NCBI GenBank assembly: GCA_016781885.1
Contig: JADDPM010000079.1
Span: forward strand, 1 to 10,115
Direction of reading: 5' to 3'
Origin: Rubrobacter sp.
GTDB taxonomy: Bacteria; Actinomycetota; Rubrobacteria; Rubrobacterales; Rubrobacteraceae
Length of the DNA stretch: 10,115 nt
This document shows positions 1 to 5,850 of this stretch, one piece after another. The notes beneath the pieces were generated by a model. The model saw nothing but the letters and a program-made list of their open reading frames with translations. It made no database searches and had not been told where the DNA came from. Position 1 is the first letter of the stretch. Each line of letters starts with the position of its first letter. Both the position numbers and the translations under genes were made by a program.

Positions 1-140
1 ATCAGCCTTCAGCTTTCAGCCAGGGCGTTCCTTACGTATCTTGACCCGCCCACGCTACGCCTACGCGAGCGAAGTTCGCACGAAGGGGTCGTGCTGGCGA
101 GCCCTTTTTGCTGACGGCTGATTGCTGAAAGCTGACGGCT
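1..140. repeat. Dispersed-repeat cluster with GCTGAAAG / GCTGACGGCT words
   Basis: Short words recur here in both orientations. TCAGCTTTCAGC at 9-20 is the exact reverse complement of GCTGAAAGCTGA at 124-135. ATCAGCC at 1-7 is the reverse complement of GGCTGAT at 116-122. GCTGACGGCT occurs directly at 110-119 and 131-140. The last copy covers the stop codon of the small membrane protein gene. The middle part holds an 11-base palindrome, GCGAAGTTCGC, at 69-79. The same GCTGAAAG word is frequent in the spacer at 1711-1967, so the two places probably carry one repeat family. I see no convincing coding sequence in 1-138. Confidence 0.55.
86..109 (+). terminator. Possible rho-independent terminator for a gene left of the window
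   Basis: GGG-TCG at 86-91 pairs with CGA-(bulged G)-CCC at 98-104 around a six-base loop, followed immediately by five T residues at 105-109. This is the layout of an intrinsic terminator read on the plus strand. A competing stem, GCACGA at 78-83 with TCGTGC at 89-94, overlaps it. No plus-strand gene is visible upstream inside the window, so its client, if any, is outside. It may simply be part of the repeat cluster. Confidence 0.3.
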
Positions 141-315
141 ACTCCCCGCCGGGATCCGACCGTCTGCTCTGGTCCCCTTCGGGTTCGTCGCTCCCTTCGC
201 CGCCAGGCCGGTTCGGGTTGCGCCCCGCGGCCTCTCCGAAGACGCGGATGAGTATCGGGATGGCGATCAGTGCGATCAGTACCAGGACGATCAGGGCCGC
301 TATGGCGAAACTCAC
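139..315 (-). CDS. Small single-pass membrane protein, 58 residues, function unknown
   Basis: I do not recognise this protein. It begins with GTG at 315; an in-frame TAG two codons upstream makes this the earliest possible start. An AGAGG ribosome binding site lies about six bases before it. Residues 3-23 form one continuous hydrophobic segment (FAIAALIVLVLIALIAIPIL), followed by a short charged cytosolic-type stretch beginning IRVFGEAAGR. A disordered tail rich in Gly, Pro, Asp, Glu and Arg runs to residue 58. The layout suggests an N-out, C-in anchor, by the positive-inside tendency. It lies 132 bases downstream of the S41 protease gene on the same strand and could be co-transcribed or have its own promoter near the palindrome at 376-388. 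Its TAG stop at 139-141 is embedded in the repeat cluster. The clean start context and textbook membrane segment favour a real gene; the alternative is a chance ORF in GC-rich DNA. Confidence 0.6.
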   Translation of the reverse strand: MSFAIAALIVLVLIALIAIPILIRVFGEAAGRNPNRPGGEGSDEPEGDQSRRSDPGGE

Positions 316-375
316 GGGCTACCTCTTCTCGCTCGTACGGAAGCCGCCGGATCTCCACCCGGCTACCTAATACTA

Positions 376-388
376 ACCGATAATCGGT
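376..388. promoter_or_regulatory. 13-base palindrome ACCGATAATCGGT, possible operator
   Basis: ACCGAT and ATCGGT form a perfect dyad around one central A. It lies in an unusually AT-rich patch 61 bases upstream of the GTG start of the small membrane protein gene. AT-rich hexamers just downstream on the minus strand (TAGTAT) could serve as a weak -10 box. The size and symmetry fit a binding site for a small dimeric repressor, but no regulator gene is in view and I see no second copy in the window. Confidence 0.3.
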
Positions 389-399
389 CTACGGGCGCA

Positions 400-419
400 C
401 CAGCTCGCTGATGAGCCGG
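400..419 (-). terminator. Stem-loop after the S41 protease gene, weak terminator candidate
   Basis: On the minus strand CCGGCTC pairs with GAGCTGG (one G-U pair) around a six-base loop, 28 bases after the protease stop codon. There is no T tract after it, so it may be a 3'-end stabilising structure or a rho-dependent end rather than a true intrinsic terminator. Confidence 0.22.
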
Positions 420-447
420 ACAATGACAAGCCTCCCTCTCTTCCCTG

Positions 448-1692
448 CTACCGACCCTGGAGCTCTTCGAAGGCGCGCTTCAGCTGGGCGTCTCGCTCGA
501 GGATCTCCTCCCTGGAGAGGGCGCGGGCCTCCCCGGGGGTGAGCGGCTCGGCATCCTCTCCGAGCTCTACCTTCTCTTCAGGGACGATCCCAGTCTCGCG
601 GATAAAGTCGCCGTCTGGCGTCAGCCACTCGGCGACCCCGAGCAGGATGGCCGAGCCGTCCCTGAGGGTGAACTCGGAGAGCACCGTCCCGGTGCCGAAG
701 GTGGTCTCCCCGATCACGGTGGCCCTGTCGTTGTCCCGCAGGGCGCCGGCCAGGATCTCCGAGCTCGAGGCGCTTCCCTCGTTTACCAGAACCACTATCG
801 GCACGCCCGTACTATCCTCGCCGGGCTCGACCTTGATCTCCTCGCGTTCCCCGGAGGCATCCCTGCGGATGTAGATTACGTTGCCGGGCTCGAGGAAGTA
901 TCCGGCCATCTTCTCGGCCTGATCTAGATCTCCTCCAGGGTTGTTGCGCAGGTCGAGGATGAAGCGCCGGGCGCCGGCGGTGCGGGCCTCCTCGAAGGCC
1001 TGCCAGAGCTTCTCGGCGCTGTCGTTGGTAAAGGAGGTCAGATGCACCTGGGCCACGTCGCTGCCGGGGATCAGGACCCACGAGGCCACCGGCGTCTCGA
1101 TCTCGGCGCGCTCGAGGTCGAAGACGCGCTCCTCGTCGTCGCGCAGGACGGTGAGCTCCACCTCGGACCCCTCCGGGCCCCTGATCTTCTCGACCACCTC
1201 AGAGAGGTCCTCCTCGCGTACGCTCTCCCCGTCCACGGCGACCACGACGTCGCCTGACTCCATGCCGGCCTCGTCCGCCGGAGACCCCTCGACCGAAGAG
1301 ACGACGACGATCTCCTCGTCCTCACTCTCCAGCGTTACCCCGATCCCCACGTAGGTCCCCGAGAGGCTCTTGCGGTTCCGCTCGCGCTCCTCAGGGGTGA
1401 GAAAGCGCGTGTGCCCTTCGTCCCCCAGAGTATCCAGCATGCCCTCTATGGCCCCGTAGGTCTGCTTCTTGGGGTCTATGGCCTCCCTGTCCACGTAGTC
1501 GTCCCGCACCCTGTCGAGGGCCTCCGCGAACAGCGCCAGGCTCTCGCGGTCCTCTTTGCCCCAGGCCGCCGGGCTCTGCGACCGACCGTAGGTGTAGGCC
1601 GCGAACGCTGTCGCCGCGAGCACTATCACGAACGCGAGCGCCCAGACGACGGCTCGCCGCAGATCGCGCCCCTTTGCCGTACTTCTCCACAC
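448..1692 (-). CDS. Membrane-anchored S41 carboxy-terminal-processing-type protease, catalytic lysine replaced by threonine
   Basis: The protein has 414 residues. An N-terminal signal-anchor lies at about 14-34 with no clear cleavage site, placing the body outside the cytoplasmic membrane. The S41 N-terminal helical part follows (about 48-110), then a PDZ domain (about 112-195, starting near GTYVGIGVTL) and the protease core (about 205-370). DLRNNPGGDL at 247-256 and NEGSASSSEI at 304-313 are family hallmarks. By alignment in my head to E. coli Tsp the nucleophile is Ser309 and the conserved Asp is Asp320. The general-base Lys falls at position 334, but here the motif reads FGTGTVL instead of FGKGTVQ, so the residue is Thr; the codon on the plus strand at 691-693 is ggt, confirming it. 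The usual Ser-Lys dyad is therefore absent. GTG at 1692 is the first possible start because an in-frame TAG lies just upstream. There is no Shine-Dalgarno sequence; a -10-like box suggests leaderless translation. It is either a lysine-less S41 subfamily or a non-catalytic homologue. Confidence 0.93.
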   Translation of the reverse strand: MWRSTAKGRDLRRAVVWALAFVIVLAATAFAAYTYGRSQSPAAWGKEDRESLALFAEALDRVRDDYVDREAIDPKKQTYGAIEGMLDTLGDEGHTRFLTPEERERNRKSLSGTYVGIGVTLESEDEEIVVVSSVEGSPADEAGMESGDVVVAVDGESVREEDLSEVVEKIRGPEGSEVELTVLRDDEERVFDLERAEIETPVASWVLIPGSDVAQVHLTSFTNDSAEKLWQAFEEARTAGARRFILDLRNNPGGDLDQAEKMAGYFLEPGNVIYIRRDASGEREEIKVEPGEDSTGVPIVVLVNEGSASSSEILAGALRDNDRATVIGETTFGTGTVLSEFTLRDGSAILLGVAEWLTPDGDFIRETGIVPEEKVELGEDAEPLTPGEARALSREEILERDAQLKRAFEELQGR

Positions 1693-1698
1693 GCCGAA

Positions 1699-1704
1699 AT
1701 TGTA
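1699..1704 (-). promoter_or_regulatory. -10 box (TACAAT) for the S41 gene, placed for a leaderless mRNA
   Basis: On the minus strand TACAAT matches the -10 consensus at five of six positions and is separated from the GTG start at 1692 by only six bases (TTCGGC). Transcription normally starts about seven bases after the -10 box, which would put +1 at or next to the start codon. The absence of any Shine-Dalgarno sequence is consistent with this. I see no good -35 box. Confidence 0.45.
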
Positions 1705-1720
1705 CTAGCTAGGTAGCACG

Positions 1721-1735
1721 CTGCCTTGAAGGCAG
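1721..1735. repeat. Mini-hairpin CTGCC-TTGAA-GGCAG
   Basis: A perfect five-base stem with a five-base loop. Read on the minus strand it is preceded by GTGCTGAAAG and followed by CGTGCTACC, the same linker-hairpin-linker arrangement seen at 1877-1967 in the opposite orientation. It lies just upstream of the S41 promoter box. Confidence 0.45.
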
Positions 1736-1765
1736 CTTTCAGCACGCTCCGGCTTCGCCTCCGCT
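1736..1765. repeat. Left arm of a perfect 30-bp inverted repeat
   Basis: All 30 bases of 1736-1765 are the reverse complement of 1914-1943. The arms are separated by 148 bases. The adjoining GCTTGTCAGC at 1763-1772 is also inverted, matching GCTGACAAGC at 1877-1886. The spacer between the arms holds no convincing gene. No transposase remnant or target duplication is visible. Confidence 0.75.
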
Positions 1766-1876
1766 TGTCAGCTAGGGGGTGGTTCGTCGCCCCACAGCGC
1801 CCGCCAGAGCTTCTGCCTGCAAGCAGCTCCGCAAAGCGCACCAGGGCAAGAGCCGGGCGGTAGTGCAAGCTGAAAT

Positions 1877-1967
1877 GCTGACAAGCGAGGCCGCAAGGCC
1901 GAAGCGTGCTGAAAGCGGAGGCGAAGCCGGAGCGTGCTGAAAGGCGCGAAGCGCCGTGCTTACAAGC
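1877..1967. repeat. Tandem array of linker plus GC mini-hairpin units
   Basis: AGCGTGCTGAAAG occurs at 1903-1915 and again at 1931-1943, a 28-base step, and a degenerate copy (CGTGCTTACAAGC) ends the array at 1955-1967. Between linkers sit short inverted repeats with different sequences: GGCC-GCAA-GGCC at 1889-1900 (a GNRA-type loop), GGC-GAA-GCC near 1919-1928, and GGCGC-GAA-GCGCC at 1943-1955. Constant linkers with varying stems suggest a modular repeat family. The right arm of the 30-bp inverted repeat (1914-1943) lies inside the array. Confidence 0.55.
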
Positions 1968-1973
1968 TATGAT
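1968..1973 (+). promoter_or_regulatory. Weak -10 candidate (TATGAT) for the carboxypeptidase gene
   Basis: TATGAT matches the -10 consensus at five of six positions, 56 bases before the ATG at 2030, immediately after the repeat array. No recognisable -35 hexamer stands at the usual distance, where repeat sequence lies instead. Confidence 0.22.
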
Positions 1974-2029
1974 GTACGCGCTCTGGGTTCCATACTGCGA
2001 GGCCACAGGCGATCTCGTATGGAGGAGAC

Positions 2030-3703
2030 ATGAAACTAACCTACAACACCTACCTGCGCTACGAGGAGCTTACCCGAACCCTGCACGCGTTCGCCTCCGA
2101 ACACCCGGGGCTTTGCAGGATCGAGTCCATAGGCAGGAGCTACGAGGGGCGAGAGATCTGGCTCATGGAGCTCACCAACGCCGAGACCGGCCCCGCCGCG
2201 GAGAAGCCGGCCTTCTGGGTTGACGGCAACACGCACGCGGGCGAGGTCACCGGATCCATGGCCGCCCTGTACCTGATCGAGACCCTCCTCGAGGGACACG
2301 GCTCCGACGAGCGTGTAACCGGTCTCCTCGACCGGCAGGCCTTCTACGTGCTCCCCCGCCTCTCCCCGGACGGGGCCGAGCGCTACCTGACGACGCCCTA
2401 CACTCTACGGGCGAGCATGCGACCGTGGCCCGAGCCGGAAGAGGAGCCGGGCCTCCACCCTGAGGACGTGAACGGCGACGGCCACATACTCCAGATGCGC
2501 GTCGAGGACGAAAACGGCGAGTGGCGCGTCTCCGAGGAAGACGCGCGGCTCATGGTCCCCCGCGCCCCTGACGACCTCGGGGAGACCTACTACCGCCTTT
2601 ACAGGGAGGGGGTCTTCAAGGACTACGACGGCTTCGAGCGCAGGATAGCGTCCCCCCTCTACGGGCTCGACATGAACCGCCAGTACCCTTACCACTGGCA
2701 GGGAGAGGCCGAGCAGCAGGGCGCGGGGCCGTACCCGCTCTCTGAGCCGGAGTCGCGGGCGCAGGTAGATTTCCTCCTCGACCACAAGAACGTCTTCGGC
2801 CTCCACACCTACCACACCTTCTGCGGCACCATCCTCCGACCCTACTCCAACAGGCCAGACGACGAGATGCCCGAGCACGACCTCGCCGTCTACAAGGCCC
2901 TCGCCGAGCGTGGGACACAGCTCAGCGGCTACCCGAACGTCTCCGTCTACCACGACTTCCGGTACGAACCGAAGAAGTTCATAACCGGCACCTTCGACGA
3001 CTGGGCCTACGACTCCTACGGCGTCTTCGCGTTCACGATCGAGTTCTGGTCGGCCGCCAGGAGCGCCGGCGTCGAGGTAGAGGACTTTATCGAGTTCTTC
3101 CGCAACCCCCCTGAGGAGGCCCAGCTGAAGATGCTCGCCTGGAACGACAGGGAGCTCGGCGGCGAAGGGTTCGCTCCCTGGACACCCTTCGATCACCCCC
3201 AGCTCGGGCGCGCGGAGATCGGGGGCTGGAAGACCAAGTTCACCAACCAGAACCCGCCGCCGAGGTTCCTCGAGGCCGAGTGCGAGAAGCTGGCCCGGTT
3301 CGCCCTCTCCCACGCCTCGACCGCGCCGCGCCTGGAGGCCCGGCTCGAGGTCGAGGAGCTCTCCCCCGGGATAAGGAGGATCGAGCTGATCGTCGAGAAC
3401 ACCGGTTACCTGCCTACGAACGTGACCAGGGTCGCTCTCGACAAGAGGCTCGTCAAGCCAGTAGCGGCGAAGATAGAGCTGCCAGATGGGGCGAGCCTCG
3501 TCTCGGGCAGAGCCGAGGTCGAGCTCGGTCACCTCACCGGTCGCTCGGCGCTCTGGGGCAACCGGTGGAAGGACCCGACGTTCTTCGACGGCCTACCTTC
3601 GGACTACGCCCGCAGGGTCGTCTGGGTAGTGCGGGGGGAGGGGCCCCTCCGGGTCGAGGTGAGTAGCGAGAGGGCAGGGACGCTACGACTGGGGACCGGT
3701 TAG
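2030..3703 (+). CDS. M14-type zinc carboxypeptidase with C-terminal extension, cytosolic
   Basis: The protein has 557 residues. The peptidase_M14 fold spans about 5-360. The zinc motif HxxE is His69-Ala-Gly-Glu72 in GNTHAGEVTGS, and the third zinc ligand is probably His259 in FGLHTYH. Asn216-Arg217 in DMNRQYP match the substrate-carboxylate binders of carboxypeptidase A, and the general base is probably Glu338 in FTIEFW, so the site looks intact. An insertion contains a DxNxDG calcium-loop-like motif (Asp146-Gly151). The last 160 or so residues, after about 395, look beta-rich and resemble an accessory domain I cannot name. No signal peptide or membrane segment is present, so I infer a cytosolic enzyme that removes C-terminal residues from peptides. 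The ATG is preceded by GGAGGAG at a good distance. The gene converges on oppF, 57 bases away, fitting a role in degrading imported peptides, although the two units are on opposite strands. Exact substrate is unknown. Confidence 0.9.
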   Translation: MKLTYNTYLRYEELTRTLHAFASEHPGLCRIESIGRSYEGREIWLMELTNAETGPAAEKPAFWVDGNTHAGEVTGSMAALYLIETLLEGHGSDERVTGLLDRQAFYVLPRLSPDGAERYLTTPYTLRASMRPWPEPEEEPGLHPEDVNGDGHILQMRVEDENGEWRVSEEDARLMVPRAPDDLGETYYRLYREGVFKDYDGFERRIASPLYGLDMNRQYPYHWQGEAEQQGAGPYPLSEPESRAQVDFLLDHKNVFGLHTYHTFCGTILRPYSNRPDDEMPEHDLAVYKALAERGTQLSGYPNVSVYHDFRYEPKKFITGTFDDWAYDSYGVFAFTIEFWSAARSAGVEVEDFIEFFRNPPEEAQLKMLAWNDRELGGEGFAPWTPFDHPQLGRAEIGGWKTKFTNQNPPPRFLEAECEKLARFALSHASTAPRLEARLEVEELSPGIRRIELIVENTGYLPTNVTRVALDKRLVKPVAAKIELPDGASLVSGRAEVELGHLTGRSALWGNRWKDPTFFDGLPSDYARRVVWVVRGEGPLRVEVSSERAGTLRLGTG

Positions 3704-3733
3704 AGAGGTCCCTGCATAAAGCGGCGCCAACCC

Positions 3734-3755
3734 CGCCTCACAAGACGTCGAGGCG
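3734..3755. terminator. Stem-loop between the convergent carboxypeptidase and oppF genes
   Basis: CGCCTC at 3734-3739 pairs perfectly with GAGGCG at 3750-3755 around a ten-base loop, in the 57-base gap between two converging stop codons. Such a symmetric stem can serve both strands. There is no T tract on either side, so intrinsic termination is unproven. Confidence 0.3.
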
Positions 3756-3760
3756 CGGCC

Positions 3761-4831
3761 CTACTCTCCGGCGCGGTAGGGAGTGCTCGTGGCCGGCTCC
3801 TCTATGTGCTGGCCCTCCTCCACAGGGAAGAAGCAGGCGGCGCGGTGGGCGCCCTCCTCCTGGGGTATGAGGCCGGGCTCGTTCTCCACGCAGTACGCCT
3901 GCGCGCGCGGGCAGCGGGTGTGGAAGGAGCAACCGGGGGGTGGGTTCGCCGGCGAAGGGACGTCGCCGGTGAGGACGATCCTGCTCCGCTCCCGCTCCTT
4001 CTCGGGGTCGGGCACGGGGATAGCCGAGAGAAGCGAGACCGTGTAGGGATGGCGCGGCTCGTCGTAGAGCTTTTTGCGCTCGGCGATCTCGACGATCTTG
4101 CCAAGGTACATCACCGCCACCCTATCGGAGATGTGCTTGACCACAGAGAGGTCGTGGGCGATGAAGACGTAGGTCAGGTCGAACTCCTTCTGGAGGTCCT
4201 GAAGCAGGTTTATGACCTGGGCCTGGATCGAGACGTCGAGGGCCGAGACGGGCTCGTCGCAGATGATGAGCCTCGGGTTGAGGGCGACGGCCCGCGCGAC
4301 CCCGATCCTCTGGCGCTGGCCGCCCGAGAACTCGTGCGGGTAGCGATTGTAGTGCTCGGGGGAGAGCCCCACTATCTCGAGGAGCTCCTGCACCCGCCGC
4401 TTGCGGTCGCCTTCTACTCGATGGGTCTTCAGGGGCTCGCCGATTATGTTGCCGACGGTCATGCGGGGGTTCAGGCTCGCGTAGGGGTCCTGGAAGACTA
4501 TCTGCATGTTGCGCCTGACGCGCAGCATCCGCCTGCGGTCGTAGTCGAGGATATTCTCGCCCTCGAAGATAACCTCGCCCTCGGTCGGCTCGAGGAGCCT
4601 CAGGATCACGCGGGCCAGCGTGCTCTTGCCGCACCCGGACTCGCCGACGAGCCCGAGGGTCTCCCCGCGCCTGATCCGCAGATCCACGCCGTCCACGGCC
4701 TTCACGTGCCCGACCGTTCGCTTGAGGACGCCGGCCTTTATGGGGAAGTGCATCTTGAGGTTCTTCGCCTCGAGCAGGTACTCTGCTCCGTTCGAGCTGC
4801 CCGCGCTCCCGCCGTTCGGGTGTTCGCTCAA
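3761..4831 (-). CDS. oppF: Oligopeptide/dipeptide ABC transporter ATP-binding protein OppF/DppF type
   Basis: One of two ATPases that energise peptide import from the cytosolic side; 356 residues. Walker A GESGCGKST is at 63-71, the Q-loop glutamine at 114 (VFQDPYASLNP), the ABC signature FSGGQRQR at 168-175, Walker B LIICDEP at 188-194 and the H-loop His at 226. The C-terminal oligo_HPY region contains HPYT at 261 and four cysteines (301, 307, 314, 333), the pattern known in Opp/Dpp ATPases and associated in some homologues with an iron-sulfur cluster. The start is TTG at 4831, overlapping the oppD stop as TTGA, which implies translational coupling; GGTGGAG lies just upstream. GVLKRTVGHVKAVDGV near 34-49 is typical of the F-type rather than the D-type subunit. 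Substrate cannot be told from the ATPase. Confidence 0.95.
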   Translation of the reverse strand: MSEHPNGGSAGSSNGAEYLLEAKNLKMHFPIKAGVLKRTVGHVKAVDGVDLRIRRGETLGLVGESGCGKSTLARVILRLLEPTEGEVIFEGENILDYDRRRMLRVRRNMQIVFQDPYASLNPRMTVGNIIGEPLKTHRVEGDRKRRVQELLEIVGLSPEHYNRYPHEFSGGQRQRIGVARAVALNPRLIICDEPVSALDVSIQAQVINLLQDLQKEFDLTYVFIAHDLSVVKHISDRVAVMYLGKIVEIAERKKLYDEPRHPYTVSLLSAIPVPDPEKERERSRIVLTGDVPSPANPPPGCSFHTRCPRAQAYCVENEPGLIPQEEGAHRAACFFPVEEGQHIEEPATSTPYRAGE

Positions 4832-5847
4832 CTCTCCACCCCCAGCTCTTCATCCACGCGGTGCTTACTCGTCTCGATCTCCTCGAGGGAGAGGATGCAC
4901 GCCGCGGTGTGCCCTGGCTTTTTCTCGTAGAGGTCAGGGTCTATCTCATAGCATTCGTCCTTGACGAAGGGGCAGCGGGGGTTGAAGTTGCAGCCCTTCG
5001 GCAAGAAGATCAAAGACGGCGGCGTGCCGCGTATCGGCAGGAGCCTGACCTCGCCAGCGGTGTCCAGACGGGGCAGAGAGCGCAAGAGCGACCAGGAGTA
5101 GGGCATCAGGGGATCGTAGAAGACCTCGGCGGTCGTGCCCTGCTCCACGGCGCGTCCTGCGTACATGACCATCACCTTGTCGGCCAGCTGGGCCACCACG
5201 CCGAGGTCGTGCGTGATCATGATGATCGCCGTGCCGTACTTCTCCTGCAAGCCCACCATGAGATCCAGGATCTGGGCCTGGATGGTGACGTCGAGCGCCG
5301 TCGTCGGCTCGTCGGCTATCAAGACCTTCGGGTTGCAGGCGAGGCCCATCGCGATCATCGCGCGCTGGCGCATCCCGCCGGAGAACTGGTGCGGGTACTC
5401 CTTCACCCTCCGCTCGGGGTTGGCGATGCCGACGTCCCTGAGGACCTGGATCGTCCTCTCCTGGGCCTCGCTCTTGGAGACGTTCTGGTGGATGCGGATG
5501 GCCTCCCGGATCTGGTTCCCCACCGTGAAGACAGGGTTGAGGCTCGTCATCGGGTCCTGGAAGATCATGGCTATGTCGTTGCCCCTGATCTCTTGCATCC
5601 GGCTGTCGGAGGCCTCCAGGAGGTTCTGGCCCTCGAAGAGGATCTCGCCCTCCGGATACTCGGCGGGCGGCCTGGGGTTGAGCTGCATGATCGAGAGCGC
5701 ACTCACGCTCTTGCCGCTCCCCGACTCCCCCACTATCCCCAGGGTCTCCCCGGGCTCGAGGCTGAAGGAGACCCCGTCCACCGCCTTGACGACCCCGTCC
5801 TGGGTCTTGAAGTGCGTCTTGAGGTTGTTGACTTCGAGCATCGCCAC
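4828..5847 (-). CDS. oppD: Oligopeptide/dipeptide ABC transporter ATP-binding protein OppD/DppD type
   Basis: The partner ATPase of OppF; 339 residues. Walker A GESGSGKS is at 40-47, the Q-loop glutamine at 97 (FQDPMTSLNP), signature FSGGMRQR at 155-162, Walker B VLIADEP at 175-181 and the H-loop His at 213. The C-terminal region carries the conserved GCNFNPRCPF stretch with cysteines 286, 292, 299 and 317, again the four-cysteine Opp/Dpp tail. SVSALSIMQL after Walker A and MRQR are typical of the D-type subunit. The start is taken as GTG at 5847, three bases after the oppC stop, because GGAG stands six bases before it; an ATG two codons later is the alternative. It overlaps oppF by four bases. 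Length and motifs are normal. Confidence 0.95.
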   Translation of the reverse strand: MAMLEVNNLKTHFKTQDGVVKAVDGVSFSLEPGETLGIVGESGSGKSVSALSIMQLNPRPPAEYPEGEILFEGQNLLEASDSRMQEIRGNDIAMIFQDPMTSLNPVFTVGNQIREAIRIHQNVSKSEAQERTIQVLRDVGIANPERRVKEYPHQFSGGMRQRAMIAMGLACNPKVLIADEPTTALDVTIQAQILDLMVGLQEKYGTAIIMITHDLGVVAQLADKVMVMYAGRAVEQGTTAEVFYDPLMPYSWSLLRSLPRLDTAGEVRLLPIRGTPPSLIFLPKGCNFNPRCPFVKDECYEIDPDLYEKKPGHTAACILSLEEIETSKHRVDEELGVES

Positions 5848-5850
5848 GGT

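Noticed and set aside
32..358. A 108-residue minus-strand open frame over the left edge
   Set aside because: It is arginine- and proline-rich, has no domain pattern and overlaps in another frame the small membrane protein gene, which has the better start context and a clear hydrophobic anchor.
1711..1967. CRISPR array in the spacer repeats
   Set aside because: The linker copies are only about 13 bases, the spacing is one step of 28 bases, and the intervening sequences are self-complementary rather than unique spacers; no cas gene is present.
1626..2006. A minus-strand open frame covering the repeat-rich spacer and the start of the S41 gene
   Set aside because: It is composed of inverted-repeat sequence, overlaps the S41 start and promoter in another frame, and shows no protein-like pattern.
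2405..3532. A 375-residue minus-strand open frame inside the carboxypeptidase gene
   Set aside because: It is the antisense shadow of the M14 gene, which has an intact active site and a ribosome binding site; the shadow has neither a start context nor recognisable motifs.
3806..4930. A 374-residue plus-strand open frame opposite oppF
   Set aside because: It mirrors the OppF coding sequence, with low-complexity composition, and crosses the oppF-oppD junction without any promoter or ribosome binding site.
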